50,246 nt of DNA from Muribaculaceae bacterium (GCA_022484565.1 JAKVKZ010000017.1:1-50246), one strand, 5' to 3'; shown: positions 1-9,950, counted from the stretch's first letter. Translations and numbers: made by a program. The notes: generated by a model from the letters alone, not told the origin.

Positions 1-624
1 GAGGAAGCTACATACAAGTCGGTCAAAAAGACTTTTGGAGATAGAGCGGATTTGCTGTGGAAAACTTTTGAAAAGATGTGCTATTATGTAGATTATAATA
101 GTAAAATAGATGGGATTGACAGTATAAAATCAATAGAGTATGAGTTTTATGAGGATTATAATAAATATCCTGAAACTGAACTTCATGACTTGTCGGTTGG
201 TTATGCCCGTCCCGCTACTTCACTCCAAATGATGCGGTTCTATAATTCGCTGCTGACCAATGATGGCTTTCAGCGTGATATAAAGATTTTTGAAACTTTG
301 GGCGGATATACTGCGCATGTATATCCTAAGTTTAGTGAAAACAACATAGCGGCAATAAGGAGAGTAATGGAACGTCAGACTGACAAATACGGAAAAGGAC
401 TTTGCAAAGATATTGCCGGTTATGCGTCAATAATAAATGACATTCCAGATAATTATAGCTTCGTTCAATTTTGCGGGTATTATCCACGAACAAATCCGAA
501 ATACACATTTATTGTGTCATTCAGAGTCGGGTACCCTGTTCCAAACATGGATATGGTTTATAGGGCTGCAAGCGACATAGCCGCATACTTGTCCAAAAAC
601 ATGAAATCTGCTGGGGAGAAATGA
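1..624 (+). CDS. C-terminal part of PBP2/FtsI-like transpeptidase-domain protein (5' truncated)
   Basis: The reading frame is open from the first base, so the gene begins outside the window; the TTG at 52 is internal. The last 207 codons resemble the end of a class B penicillin-binding protein transpeptidase domain. A segment reading SVGYARPATSLQMMRFYN matches the usual GYG-x-x-x-TPLQM stretch, and FCGYYPRTNPKYTFIV matches the FVGFFPADNPKYT stretch. Where active enzymes carry AGKTGT (around 409-429) this protein has AGYASI, so the KTG motif of the active site is lost. I infer a non-catalytic or strongly diverged relative. The SxxK and SxN motifs would lie upstream, outside the window. The family call comes from motif resemblance only. 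Confidence 0.55.
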   Translation, partial: EEATYKSVKKTFGDRADLLWKTFEKMCYYVDYNSKIDGIDSIKSIEYEFYEDYNKYPETELHDLSVGYARPATSLQMMRFYNSLLTNDGFQRDIKIFETLGGYTAHVYPKFSENNIAAIRRVMERQTDKYGKGLCKDIAGYASIINDIPDNYSFVQFCGYYPRTNPKYTFIVSFRVGYPVPNMDMVYRAASDIAAYLSKNMKSAGEK

Positions 625-654
625 CAATCGGAAGAATCATAAATGCTAAATTTG

Positions 655-685
655 TTGTAAAGCTACAGACTTTGCATTATCTTTG
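655..685 (+). promoter_or_regulatory. Bacteroidetes-type promoter for xth
   Basis: TTG at 655-657 and TATCTTTG at 678-685, separated by 20 nt, match the -33/-7 pattern of this phylum. The start codon of the exonuclease gene follows about 40 nt downstream. Confidence 0.6.
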
Positions 686-727
686 CTAATGGTATAAATT
701 AATTGCCATAAGCAAAATTGAAACATT

Positions 728-1486
728 ATGATGAAATTCATATCGTGGAACGTTAATGGGCTACGTGCCTGTGTGGGTAAAGGTTTTAATGAAGCTTTTA
801 CTCAGTTGGATGCTGATTTCTTCTGCCTGCAGGAAACTAAAATGCAGCAGGGGCAACTTGATATTGCTTTCCCCGGCTACCAATCGTACTGGAATTACGC
901 TGAAAAGAAAGGCTATTCAGGTACTGCTATTTTCACACGCCATAATCCTATTGCGGTGACTTATGGAATCGGTGTGGATGAGCATGACCATGAGGGGCGC
1001 GTGGTGACGTTGGAAATGGATAAATTCTTCCTTGTTGATGTGTATGTTCCAAACAGCCAGGATGAATTACGCCGACTTGATTATCGCATGACGTGGGAAG
1101 ATGATTTCAGAAAATACTTGCTTTCGCTTGATGCCAAAAAGCCAGTGATTGTGTGCGGCGACATGAATGTAGCGCATGAGGAAATTGATATCAAGAATCC
1201 GAAGAGTAATAGGCATAATGCAGGTTTTACTGATGAGGAACGAGCTAAAATGACTGAATTGCTTGGCGCAGGTTTTACTGACAGTTTCCGATATTACAAT
1301 CCTGATTTGGCTGGCGCATATTCTTGGTGGTCGTACAGATTCCATGCACGCGAAAAAAATGCAGGTTGGAGAATCGATTATTTCCTCGTATCTAACAGGT
1401 TTGTTCCAAGCATGGCTGGGGCTTCAATCCATAATGAGGTTATGGGTTCAGACCATTGCCCTGTGGAATTGTGCATCAACGTTTAA
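728..1486 (+). CDS. xth: Exodeoxyribonuclease III (AP endonuclease)
   Basis: The 252-residue protein is a standard-length ExoIII/XthA member of the endonuclease-exonuclease-phosphatase fold. These enzymes cut DNA 5' to abasic sites and degrade 3' ends during base-excision repair in the cytoplasm. Visible motifs in order are WNVNGLRA at the N-terminus, LQETK with the metal-binding Glu, CGDMNVAHEEID (catalytic Asp and Asn), WRIDYFLVS and the terminal GSDHCPVEL with the catalytic Asp-His pair. Start: tandem ATGs lie at 728 and 731, and either would work. A promoter match lies at 655-685. The next gene begins 23 nt after the stop and may be co-transcribed. Confidence 0.93.
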   Translation: MMKFISWNVNGLRACVGKGFNEAFTQLDADFFCLQETKMQQGQLDIAFPGYQSYWNYAEKKGYSGTAIFTRHNPIAVTYGIGVDEHDHEGRVVTLEMDKFFLVDVYVPNSQDELRRLDYRMTWEDDFRKYLLSLDAKKPVIVCGDMNVAHEEIDIKNPKSNRHNAGFTDEERAKMTELLGAGFTDSFRYYNPDLAGAYSWWSYRFHAREKNAGWRIDYFLVSNRFVPSMAGASIHNEVMGSDHCPVELCINV

Positions 1487-1509
1487 ATGACCTTTTCAAA
1501 AACGGCAAT

Positions 1510-2412
1510 ATGAAGGCTCGTATTTCAACTATAGCAATACTGATGTTCTCCTTGGCTTTAAGCATTTCGTGCGGTACGAAAGCAAGTTCGAAAGCAACAG
1601 CCGATGGCGAGAAACTTAAAGTGACTCAAGTGATTTCAAATGGCATACGGTTTTGTGAAAGTGTGCTACCATATAATGGCGGATTGCTTATTGCCAATTT
1701 TGGCTCAAGCCAGTTGAATCCACTAAATCACGAGGGCAAAGGGTATATACTCTATTACAAGGATGGGCAAGTGAAACCTTTCATTCCTGCCGACGGGAAT
1801 CTGAATGCCCCTAAAGGAATGTGCATAGCGGCTGGTAAATTATTCGTCAGTGACGTTGGCAAAATTGCGGTGTACGACATTTCTGACTTAAAAGCCGTGC
1901 CAGCTACAATAAAGACGCCAAAGGGCGATTTTGTAAACGACATTGTGGCAATTGGCGGAACACTATATGTGTCGGTAACAGATGCAGATATGGTTTACAC
2001 CATCGATATAAGCTCGCCTGAGTCGTTGCCTAAAATGAAGATGAGGCCATTCAGATCACTCTCTGCGCCTAACGGACTTGCCACCGATGGCACTTCGCTT
2101 TATGTGGCGCTTTATCCCGATGGCGGTGACTGCGTGTGCAAGATTTCAGATTTGGATGACCCTCACGCCTTCAAAATTTCTGACACCAAGGGACAATACG
2201 ACGGCATAGCCGTAAGTGGCGACCGGAAGACTGTGTATGTCACCAATTGGGACCCGATAGGAGTGTTTGCCATTGATGTGAAATCAGGCAAAATGTCGAG
2301 ACTGGAAATTGATGCTGATTTTAAGGGCGCAGCCGATATGTCGCTTGTTGGTGACACATTGTATATTCCTGATTTACCTGCCTCGAAAGTACTTGAAGTG
2401 CCTTTGAAATAA
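1510..2412 (+). CDS. Beta-propeller lipoprotein (SMP-30/NHL-like)
   Basis: I place the start at ATG 1510 because it begins a clean lipoprotein signal (KAR, a hydrophobic run, then LSISC); a longer in-frame extension from 1456 overlaps xth and is not needed. The mature protein of about 280 residues consists of repeated segments of the form GKLFVSDVGKIAVYD, GTLYVSVTDADMVYTID and KTVYVTNWDPIGVFAID. These look like blades of a YncE/NHL/SMP-30 propeller. It is probably anchored in the periplasm or outer membrane. No catalytic residues can be assigned. It may bind a ligand or act as a lactonase-like enzyme, but the substrate cannot be read from the sequence. Confidence 0.7.
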   Translation: MKARISTIAILMFSLALSISCGTKASSKATADGEKLKVTQVISNGIRFCESVLPYNGGLLIANFGSSQLNPLNHEGKGYILYYKDGQVKPFIPADGNLNAPKGMCIAAGKLFVSDVGKIAVYDISDLKAVPATIKTPKGDFVNDIVAIGGTLYVSVTDADMVYTIDISSPESLPKMKMRPFRSLSAPNGLATDGTSLYVALYPDGGDCVCKISDLDDPHAFKISDTKGQYDGIAVSGDRKTVYVTNWDPIGVFAIDVKSGKMSRLEIDADFKGAADMSLVGDTLYIPDLPASKVLEVPLK

Positions 2413-2470
2413 GTCGGTAAGGCGAGAAAACAGTTCTATTTTACCATTTATTCAATTAAAGTTGCGGAAA

Positions 2471-2503
2471 TGTGGCAATTAGCCAAAATTTTCACTATCT
2501 TTG
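2471..2503 (+). promoter_or_regulatory. Candidate promoter for pnp
   Basis: TATCTTTG at 2496-2503 is a perfect -7 element. The -33 element (TGTG at 2471, spacing 21) is weak. The pnp ATG follows 35 nt downstream. Confidence 0.5.
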
Positions 2504-2538
2504 CGCTGATTTTTCACAAGTAGATAAAAACAATATAA

Positions 2539-4965
2539 ATGGTTACACCTATCAAGAAATCCATCGATCTCGGCGACGGCCGTGTGATTACCCTCGAAAC
2601 GGGCAAACTTGCAAAGCAAGCTGATGGTGCTGTAGAACTGCGCATGAACAATACGATGCTTCTTGCGACAGTAGTGTCGGCTAAGGAAGTCGGCGAAGGG
2701 GTAGATTTTATGCCCCTGTCAGTTGAGTACAAAGAGAAGTTCTCCGCATTCGGACGTTTTCCGGGCGGCTTCCAAAAGCGTGAAGGTCGCGCTTCCGATT
2801 ATGAAATTTTGACCTCTCGTCTTGTTGACCGTGTTCTGCGTCCGTTATTTCCGGACAATTATCATGCAGATACATTCGTCAACATTATCATGTTCTCTTC
2901 CGATGGTAAAGATATGCCCGACGCACTTGCCGGACTTGCTGCATCAGCAGCCCTTTCCATTTCGGATGTTCCTTTTAATGGACCAATCTCAGAAGTCCGT
3001 GTAGCACGTATTGACGGCAAATTCGTTATTGATCCGACCTTCGATGAACTTGAAAAGGCAGACATTGACTTAATGGTAGGTGCGACGTATGAAAACATCA
3101 TGATGGTTGAAGGTGAAATGGATGAATGCAGCGAAGCAGAACTCCTCGAGGCATTGAAAACAGCTCATGAAGCCATCAAAGTTCATTGCAAGGCGCAGAT
3201 GGAATTCGCTGAACAAATAGGCGTAACAAAACGTGAATATTGCCATGAGACCAACGATGAAGACCTCCGCAAGAAGGTTTGGGACGAACTCTATGACAAA
3301 GCTTATGCAGTGGCTCAGGCAGGTAATGCCGACAAGCACTGGCGTCAGGACAGCGTTGATGCTATCCTCAATGATTTCATCGCTACAATTCCTGAAGAAG
3401 AACAGGATGTGAAAGTTCCGATGATAAAGCGTTACTATGGTGATGTAGTGAAAGAGGCCATGCGCCGTTGCGTACTTGATACAGGTGTACGTCTTGACGG
3501 TCGTAAGACGACTGAAATACGTCCTATCTGGTGCCAGGTTGATTATCTTCCAGGCCCTCACGGATCGGCTGTGTTCACCCGTGGTGAAACACAATCCATC
3601 GCTACCGTAACACTTGGTACGAAACTCGATGAGAAAATTATTGATGACGTTCTCGACCAAGGTCACGAACGTTTCCTGCTTCACTATAATTTCCCGCCAT
3701 TCTGTACAGGCGAGGCAAAACCGCAGCGTGGCGTAGGCCGCCGCGAAATCGGTCACGGCAATCTTGCCCATCGTGCATTGAAACGTATGTTCCCGAAAGA
3801 CTTCCCTTACACCTGCCGTGTAATGAGTGATATTCTTGAGAGCAACGGTTCGTCGTCGATGGCTACAGTTTGTGCCGGTACTCTTGCACTGCTTGATGCA
3901 GGTGTGAAGATGAAGAAACCAGTTGCCGGAATAGCTATGGGACTTATCACTGATAAAGGTAATGTGAAGCACGCAGTGCTGAGCGACATCCTCGGTGATG
4001 AAGACCACCTCGGCGATATGGACTTCAAGGTTACAGGTACAGAAGACGGTATCACAGCAACTCAAATGGATATCAAGTGCGATGGACTTCCATACGAGAT
4101 TCTTGAGCAAGCGCTCAACCAGGCTAAGGAAGGCAGACTGCACATCCTCAAAATAATCAATGAAACTATTCCTGCTCCACGTGAAGACTTCAAGCCGCAA
4201 GTTCCACGCATTGTCAGCATGACAATCGACAAGGAATTTATCGGTGCCGTTATCGGTAAAGGCGGTGAAACAATCCAAGGCATTCAGGAAGAAACCGGTG
4301 CTACAGTCACTATTGACGAGGTTGACGGCAAGGGAGAAATTGAAATCGCAGCAGCCAATAAGGATGCTATTGATGCAGCTGTGGCTCGCATCAAGGGTAT
4401 CATAGCCGTGCCTGAGGAAGGCAAGGTTTATCATGGCACTGTACGCAGCATACTTGATTTTGGCGCATTCGTTGAATTCATGCCAGGCCGCGATGGACTT
4501 CTCCACATTTCCGAAATCAGTTGGGACCGCCTCGACAGCATGGAAGCCAGCGGACTTCATGAAGGTGACGAAGTTGACGTGAAGTTGATTGAGATAGACA
4601 AGAAGACAGGCAAGTTCCGCTTGTCGATGCGCGCTCTTCAGGAAAAACCTGAAGGATACGTTGAACGTCCTGCACGTCCACGTGGCGACCGCAGAGACGA
4701 CCGCCGTGGTCCGCGTGACGACCGCCGCCGTGATGACCGTCGTGGTCCACGTGACGACCGCCGCCGTGATGACCGCCGTGGTCCGCGTGATGACCGCCGT
4801 GGTGGTGGCCGTGGATTCAATGGTCCTCGCAATGACCATGGTAATTTCAATGGTCCGCGTGAGAATTTTGGCGGAAACCAGAATCCTGATTTCAATGGAG
4901 GCAACGGTGACACTTTTAACGGTGATGCCGGTAATGGTGGCGACTTCGGCGGTTCGGAAGACTAA
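2539..4965 (+). CDS. pnp: Polyribonucleotide nucleotidyltransferase (PNPase) with Arg/Asp/Gly-rich tail
   Basis: This 808-residue protein has the full PNPase layout: RNase PH domain 1 (about residues 10-145), the helical linker, RNase PH domain 2 (about 320-460), a KH domain with [10 protein letters not shown] near residue 570, and an S1 domain starting with [16 protein letters not shown] near residue 629. PNPase is a phosphate-dependent 3'-5' exoribonuclease of RNA turnover. From about residue 703 the protein continues with a low-complexity tail of repeated [11 protein letters not shown] blocks followed by Asn/Gly/Phe-rich sequence, roughly 105 residues beyond the usual C-terminus. The tail is encoded by a near-identical tandem DNA repeat around 4680-4800. 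A hairpin terminator follows. Confidence 0.96.
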   Translation: MVTPIKKSIDLGDGRVITLETGKLAKQADGAVELRMNNTMLLATVVSAKEVGEGVDFMPLSVEYKEKFSAFGRFPGGFQKREGRASDYEILTSRLVDRVLRPLFPDNYHADTFVNIIMFSSDGKDMPDALAGLAASAALSISDVPFNGPISEVRVARIDGKFVIDPTFDELEKADIDLMVGATYENIMMVEGEMDECSEAELLEALKTAHEAIKVHCKAQMEFAEQIGVTKREYCHETNDEDLRKKVWDELYDKAYAVAQAGNADKHWRQDSVDAILNDFIATIPEEEQDVKVPMIKRYYGDVVKEAMRRCVLDTGVRLDGRKTTEIRPIWCQVDYLPGPHGSAVFTRGETQSIATVTLGTKLDEKIIDDVLDQGHERFLLHYNFPPFCTGEAKPQRGVGRREIGHGNLAHRALKRMFPKDFPYTCRVMSDILESNGSSSMATVCAGTLALLDAGVKMKKPVAGIAMGLITDKGNVKHAVLSDILGDEDHLGDMDFKVTGTEDGITATQMDIKCDGLPYEILEQALNQAKEGRLHILKIINETIPAPREDFKPQVPRIVSMTIDKEFIGAVIGKGGETIQGIQEETGATVTIDEVDGKGEIEIAAANKDAIDAAVARIKGIIAVPEEGKVYHGTVRSILDFGAFVEFMPGRDGLLHISEISWDRLDSMEASGLHEGDEVDVKLIEIDKKTGKFRLSMRALQEKPEGYVERPARPRGDRRDDRRGPRDDRRRDDRRGPRDDRRRDDRRGPRDDRRGGGRGFNGPRNDHGNFNGPRENFGGNQNPDFNGGNGDTFNGDAGNGGDFGGSED

Positions 4966-5029
4966 TTCTTCCCGACAGCTGGTCAGCATCAATTTGCCAA
5001 CAGCATAGCAATTAATATTGTGAATAATG

Positions 5030-5062
5030 GCCCCTGCGATTTTCGTGGGGGCTATTTGTTTT
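5030..5062 (+). terminator. Intrinsic terminator after pnp
   Basis: Arms GCCCCTGCG (5030-5038) and CGTGGGGGC (5044-5052) pair over nine positions with two wobbles around a 5-nt loop, followed by TATTTGTTTT. Confidence 0.7.
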
Positions 5063-5224
5063 AATATGGTTAGAGCATCGTAATTCATTAAATAATAGAT
5101 AAAAGGTCAGCCTGCCACCGTTGACAGAAATTGGCTCGGCATTTAGCCGCACAGTTTGCCTTGGACTAAGCGCCCAATGACATGATCAAATCAAAAATAT
5201 CGTTTTATGCCAGCTGATATGCTG

Positions 5225-6178
5225 TTAACGACGGTTTTTCATGTTTCTCTGTTCATGAAGCACTGGGCAGCCACCTCCTGAAGGTCGAGGTGCCTGTATC
5301 CTTATTGGTGCTCCTCCGAAATTGTTCAATCTGTCGGTATTGTTACGCCCTGAAATTATCATACTTCTGAACAACTCGCCAAGATTGAAAGGAATGTCCA
5401 TGCCAAGCACATTTAAATGCGTTACCACAAGCGGTGAAGTCATCCAACGTCGGCTGTAAACATCATAGTAACGCTCCACGCCGACGTCAGTAGATAGGTA
5501 ATCATTGAAGCGGTAATTCATGAATGCGCCATAAGTGTAATTAGTGGATGGCAAATATGGCATGGCTGCCGCCGAATAGAAAGTACCGCCAAAAGTTTTG
5601 GAGCCGAACGCATTAAATGAAATGCGGTCGTTAAGACGATAATTGATATTGGCTAAAAGGCCATAGGAATTGCCAACCACATTTCCCATAAGGCTATATT
5701 TAGTGCCAGTAACACTAGCAGATACGGATAATTTTCCGAATTCGTGCGTGTAGCCCAAATTAGCGTTACGTATTGCTCCAACTCCAGGCATCAAGTTGAG
5801 TGAACTTGAACCGCTTACAAAGCTGTTTCGCATATTATATATGTGGCCACTACGTTTCCAACCGAAAGAATAAGTGCGGTCGTAAAGCTGCGAAGACTCG
5901 TAAAGTTGCTGCTGAATAATCAGTTTCTCGTTCGGCTTGAGTGAAAACCGAAGCGAATCAACTGGAGCTGGAAATTCATAGGAATTATGCTGAAGTTGGA
6001 ACTGATAGCCATTTTGCAGCTGCGGAACCGTCGGGGTGTAACCTTGAAACAAGGTGCTGCCATGAGTGGATGATGAACTGTGAATGTCGCTCTTATCGGT
6101 AGGTGAAGTGACAGTTTCCTGAGCTGAGGTAGTGCAGGAAATCACCAAAGACAATATCAACAAAAAAATTCTATTCAT
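5225..6178 (-). CDS. Predicted outer-membrane beta-barrel protein, function unknown
   Basis: I prefer the ATG at 6178 over the GTG two codons upstream. Residues 1-20 are a signal peptide ending near TSAQE. The mature part is rich in alternating aromatic and polar strands such as LGYTHEFGKLSVSASVTG and YGLLANINYRLNDRISFN. These look like transmembrane beta-strands with short turns, so a small outer-membrane barrel is likely. The C-terminal 30 residues are Pro/Gly/Arg-rich and do not look like a strand. I cannot name a family. It lies 22 nt downstream of dgt on the same strand and may be the last gene of that operon. Confidence 0.55.
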   Translation of the reverse strand: MNRIFLLILSLVISCTTSAQETVTSPTDKSDIHSSSSTHGSTLFQGYTPTVPQLQNGYQFQLQHNSYEFPAPVDSLRFSLKPNEKLIIQQQLYESSQLYDRTYSFGWKRSGHIYNMRNSFVSGSSSLNLMPGVGAIRNANLGYTHEFGKLSVSASVTGTKYSLMGNVVGNSYGLLANINYRLNDRISFNAFGSKTFGGTFYSAAAMPYLPSTNYTYGAFMNYRFNDYLSTDVGVERYYDVYSRRWMTSPLVVTHLNVLGMDIPFNLGELFRSMIISGRNNTDRLNNFGGAPIRIQAPRPSGGGCPVLHEQRNMKNRR

Positions 6179-6200
6179 AGTCACAAAGCATTGATTAAGT

Positions 6201-7544
6201 TCAAACTGCCGGTAGACTCATTCCATTAAGTTTGCGGTACAAATCGAGAGCATACACGTCAGTCATGCCGCTTATGTGGTCGATGACTGCCTGAATCTTC
6301 TCAAATAAAGTAGGAGCATACACATCGTACTGCTGAGGAAACTTGCGGAGAAGCAGCTGGGAATAATTCTTGTCGGGATAAAGCACAGCATCAATCAATT
6401 TCTTCATCAGATAGGCAATTATCTGATTACCGGCGAGGTCAATGTCAACCACATCACTTGCCCTGTAGATTTTGGCAAAAGCCATTTTGGAGCAGTTCAT
6501 ATAGCTGTCGTGGACACGCCTGCCGATATGGTCGATAAGTCCACCTTTAAATTCGCCATTCAGGATGGCATCCTCATTACTGATGAATGTGGCGGAACAC
6601 TCCTTGACGAGTTCACCGATTATGCACGAACGCAGATAGCCGATTTTCTCGTTTTTGTCGTCGATGCGGTCCATCACATTCTTTATGTGCGCCTTCCTGT
6701 CGTCGTCGAAGAAACCGAGAAGTAGGTCAATTACTTCACGAGTGCCGAGAATCTTCAGTTTGTGAGCATCCTCGATGTCCATTATCTGATAGCAGATGTC
6801 GTCGGCAGCCTCGACAAGATAGACAAGCGGATGACGGCAATACATTTCATCATCAAGCTTAATCAGCCCTACTTCATCGGCCACACGCTCAAAAAGTTCC
6901 TTTTCGGTGGTGAAAAAACCGAATTTGCCTTTTTCGCCAGCATGTTTTGATGAATAGGGGTACTTGACAATAGAGGCAAGCATGGAATAGGTCATTGCAA
7001 AGCCGCCTTTTCTGCGTCCCTTGAACTGATGGGCAAGCAAACGGAAAGAATTGGCATTGCCTTCAAAGTGAATCAGGTCGCACCACTGCCGTGGGGTGAG
7101 CATCGATTCCAAAGATTGGCCATCATCCTCCTTGAAATACGAGCTTATGGATTTTTCGCCGGAATGACCGAAAGGCGGATTGCCAAGGTCGTGCGCAAGA
7201 CAAGCCGCAGCTACAATCTCGTCAATTTCCAGCAATTTTTTGAGCCAAGGCTCATCGGCATATTTTTCGCGGAGGCCTTTCACAACCTCGTTGGCAAGCG
7301 ATTTGCCGACGCACGACACTTCAAGACTATGCGTGAGCCTATTGTGAACGAAAATGCTACCAGGCAACGGGAACACCTGAGTCTTATTCTGTAAGCGGCG
7401 GAAAGGAGAGGAGAAAATCAGGCGGTCGTAATCGCGCTGAAAATCACTGCGGACCCCACCGCTTTTTGCGTCGGTGTAATCCTCCATGCCCAATCGCTTG
7501 TCGCAAATCAGCCTATCCCATTGCATCCTGTTAGCATTTTCCAT
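6201..7544 (-). CDS. dgt: Deoxyguanosinetriphosphate triphosphohydrolase-like HD protein
   Basis: The 447-residue protein carries the Dgt/dNTPase signature. An early HNRLTHSLEVS segment supplies the first metal His. LAHDLGNPPFGHSGE is the HD motif with the family-typical Gly-Asn-Pro-Pro-Phe-Gly-His extension. EAADDICYQIMDIEDAH is a later metal and helix motif. Such enzymes hydrolyse dNTPs to deoxynucleoside plus triphosphate and help set nucleotide pools. It is followed on the same strand by a barrel protein and preceded, 28 nt upstream, by a gamma-carbonic-anhydrase-like gene. The neighbours do not indicate a shared pathway. Confidence 0.9.
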   Translation of the reverse strand: MENANRMQWDRLICDKRLGMEDYTDAKSGGVRSDFQRDYDRLIFSSPFRRLQNKTQVFPLPGSIFVHNRLTHSLEVSCVGKSLANEVVKGLREKYADEPWLKKLLEIDEIVAAACLAHDLGNPPFGHSGEKSISSYFKEDDGQSLESMLTPRQWCDLIHFEGNANSFRLLAHQFKGRRKGGFAMTYSMLASIVKYPYSSKHAGEKGKFGFFTTEKELFERVADEVGLIKLDDEMYCRHPLVYLVEAADDICYQIMDIEDAHKLKILGTREVIDLLLGFFDDDRKAHIKNVMDRIDDKNEKIGYLRSCIIGELVKECSATFISNEDAILNGEFKGGLIDHIGRRVHDSYMNCSKMAFAKIYRASDVVDIDLAGNQIIAYLMKKLIDAVLYPDKNYSQLLLRKFPQQYDVYAPTLFEKIQAVIDHISGMTDVYALDLYRKLNGMSLPAV

Positions 7545-7572
7545 TTCACTATAGCATTAATAATATACCGTC

Positions 7573-8112
7573 TTATTTTTCTTCGGCTTCAGGCGCGTCC
7601 TGCTCGTACCAAGTGGAGTACATCAAATAATTCTTGGCGATTTTCTGGTTGATTTCCTTGCTTTGCGCAGGGTCAACCATCTTGATGAACTTGGCAGGAA
7701 CTCCAGCCCATAATTCATTAGGGCCAATCTTGGTCTTACCGGTAACTACACTTCCGGCAGCTACAATTGCACCTTCGCCAACTTCAGCGTGGTCGAGAAT
7801 CACACTACCCATACCAATCAAGGCAAGGTCGTGGATTTTCGCACCATGAATAGTGACGTTGTGGCCTACAGAGACATCGTTGCCGATTTCAACCACCGAC
7901 TTTTGATAAAGAGTGTGTAGGACAGAGCCGTCCTGAATGTTGACACGATTGCCGATGGTGATGGTGTTGACATCGCCACGAAGCACAGCACCGAACCAGA
8001 TGCTGCACTCATCGCCCATGGTGACATCACCGATAATGGCGGCATTATCGGCAAGGAAACAATCCTTGCCGATTTTTGGAGTGAAACCTCTTACAGATTT
8101 TATAATAGCCAT
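7573..8112 (-). CDS. Gamma-carbonic anhydrase family protein (left-handed beta-helix)
   Basis: The 179-residue protein is built from hexapeptide repeats (IGDVTMGDECSIWFGAVLRG, VNIQDGSVLH, VSVGHNVTIHGAKI, GSVILDHAEV, GAIVAAGSVV) of a trimeric left-handed beta-helix. Three histidines in the expected spacing (after SVL, in VGHN and in TIHG) would bind the metal, as in the YrdA/PaaY/gamma-CA group. Many members have no proven carbonic anhydrase activity, so the enzyme name is provisional. It sits 10 nt downstream of the aminopeptidase gene and 28 nt upstream of dgt, so the three are probably one operon. Confidence 0.85.
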   Translation of the reverse strand: MAIIKSVRGFTPKIGKDCFLADNAAIIGDVTMGDECSIWFGAVLRGDVNTITIGNRVNIQDGSVLHTLYQKSVVEIGNDVSVGHNVTIHGAKIHDLALIGMGSVILDHAEVGEGAIVAAGSVVTGKTKIGPNELWAGVPAKFIKMVDPAQSKEINQKIAKNYLMYSTWYEQDAPEAEEK

Positions 8113-8122
8113 TGTTTAAATT

Positions 8123-9910
8123 TTAACGGTGAATCTCTTTCGTCTTGTCGGCAAGCCAAGCAGCCTGTTCGTCGTTGAGATACGGAGTGAGACGTTCACG
8201 GACCATCTTGTGATATGCGTTGACCTGAGCTATTTCACCATCAGTGAGCATGGAGAGGTCGATTAATTTCGTATCGTAAGGGAATAGGGTGAGAGTCTCG
8301 AATTTTAGGAAATCACCAAATTCGTCGCTGTGAACACCAGGAACACAAAGAACAAGATTCTCGGTGCGGATGCCATATTTTCCAGCCTTGTAGATGCCAG
8401 GCTCATTGGAAGTAATCATGCCCGGACGGAACGTGGCCGGATTTTCATTGAGGCGGATGTTTTGTGGGCCTTCATGACAACCAAGGAAGAAACCAACGCC
8501 ATGACCAGTGCCGTGCATATATGACATGCCTTCCTCCCATTGATAAATGCGGGCAAGAGCATCAAGTTGACTTCCACGGGTTCCAACAGGGAACTGAGCG
8601 CGACCAAGAGCAAGATGGCCTTTAAGCACGAGAGTGAAATCGTGAATTTCATCGGCTGTTGGATTGCCAAGAGAGATAGTGCGGGTAATGTCGGTGGTGC
8701 CATTAAGATATTGACCGCCAGAGTCAACAAGCAGAAGACCTTCGCCATGAATATCGGCGACACTTTGTTCGTCAGCTTGGTAATGTACAATTGCGCCATG
8801 TTCCTTATAGCCGGCAATCATAGGAAAACTGTCCTCACGATAGAGGTCGCTTTCGCCACGGAATTCCTTGCCTTTGGTCCAAACATCAATTTCATTGATG
8901 GTGTCGGTAGGTGCCATTTTCTCAATCCACATAAAGAGCTTTACAAGTGCAACGCCATCGGTCTCCATTGCCTTGCGCACGCCATTAATCTGGACATCAT
9001 TCTTTACGGCCTTGAGCAAAGCGATAGGAGAATTTGCATAAACTTTGCCACACAACATTGCACGTCCCAAAGTGTCGCTCACCCAGTTAGGGTCAACAAG
9101 GACATTGCTTGTGGTGGATATATGCTCAAGGAAATGCTCAACGTCGTCGTAATTCTTAATCTTCACGCCCGATTTTTTGAGGTAATCCTTGGCTTCATCG
9201 GTGATTTTCTCCTCATCAACGAAAAGAACATTCTCATCATGCGATATATAAGCATAGGAAATCACTACAGGAGTGGAATCCACATCATTGCCACGGATAT
9301 TGAATATCCAAGCCACTTCGTCGAGAGCTGGAGTGAAAAGTGCATCAGCGCCTAACGCATCAACTTGCTCAAGCACACGCTTGATTTTGTTTTCGGCACT
9401 TTCGCCGGTGAATTTATCATCGTGGATGAAAGCCTTGTCCATGGTGCGGGCAGGACGGTCAGTCCAAATCGTGTCAGCAGGGGTGAAATCAGCAGCAAAG
9501 CGGAAACCATTACGACCGCAGAACTCTTCAAGAGCATTAGCCCTGACGATAGGGAACAAACGGCCATCGACAGCGACAAGAGAATCGTCTTCAAGTTCCT
9601 GCTGAAGCCATTCCTCGACGGTGGCCTCGCCCGGCACTTCCTCCTTGTGGAGAGTGAAACCAGAATCCTTCAACTCTTCATCGGCCTGAAGGAAATAACG
9701 TGAATCAGTCCAGAGGCCAGCTTTGTCCATAGTGACAACAGCAGTGCCGTTGGTGCCAGTGAATCCACAAACCCAGTCGCGGAATTTCCAATAGTCGCAA
9801 ATACATTCACTCTGATGTGGGTCAGTACCAGGGATAATGACGGCTGAAACGCCAACATTGCTCATCGCTTCGCGAAGGGCTTCCAAATTCTTTACAGTTG
9901 CTTTACTCAT
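8123..9910 (-). CDS. Aminopeptidase P family protein (Xaa-Pro aminopeptidase, M24B)
   Basis: The 595-residue protein has the long three-domain form of aminopeptidase P: two creatinase-like N-terminal domains and a C-terminal pita-bread catalytic domain. The metal ligands are visible: VDSGGQYLNGTTDITRT (two Asp), MHGTGHGVGFFLGCHEGP (His), NEPGIYKAGKYGIRTEN (Glu) and the following RTEN. It removes N-terminal residues that precede proline, with Mn or Zn as cofactor. No signal peptide is present, so it is cytoplasmic. A TAACTTTG -7 element lies on this strand at 9951-9958, making this the first gene of an operon that continues through the gamma-CA and dgt genes. Confidence 0.92.
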   Translation of the reverse strand: MSKATVKNLEALREAMSNVGVSAVIIPGTDPHQSECICDYWKFRDWVCGFTGTNGTAVVTMDKAGLWTDSRYFLQADEELKDSGFTLHKEEVPGEATVEEWLQQELEDDSLVAVDGRLFPIVRANALEEFCGRNGFRFAADFTPADTIWTDRPARTMDKAFIHDDKFTGESAENKIKRVLEQVDALGADALFTPALDEVAWIFNIRGNDVDSTPVVISYAYISHDENVLFVDEEKITDEAKDYLKKSGVKIKNYDDVEHFLEHISTTSNVLVDPNWVSDTLGRAMLCGKVYANSPIALLKAVKNDVQINGVRKAMETDGVALVKLFMWIEKMAPTDTINEIDVWTKGKEFRGESDLYREDSFPMIAGYKEHGAIVHYQADEQSVADIHGEGLLLVDSGGQYLNGTTDITRTISLGNPTADEIHDFTLVLKGHLALGRAQFPVGTRGSQLDALARIYQWEEGMSYMHGTGHGVGFFLGCHEGPQNIRLNENPATFRPGMITSNEPGIYKAGKYGIRTENLVLCVPGVHSDEFGDFLKFETLTLFPYDTKLIDLSMLTDGEIAQVNAYHKMVRERLTPYLNDEQAAWLADKTKEIHR

Positions 9911-9950
9911 AATATATTTAGATTTATTTTTGGATTTATTTCGATACGGA

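Noticed and set aside
1456..1509. N-terminal extension of the beta-propeller lipoprotein
   Set aside because: It overlaps the end of xth and would bury the lipoprotein signal that begins at 1510.
3070..5088. 672-codon minus-strand frame opposite pnp
   Set aside because: It is antisense to a clearly identified gene, has no recognisable domain and arises from the codon usage of pnp, including the Arg-rich repeat.
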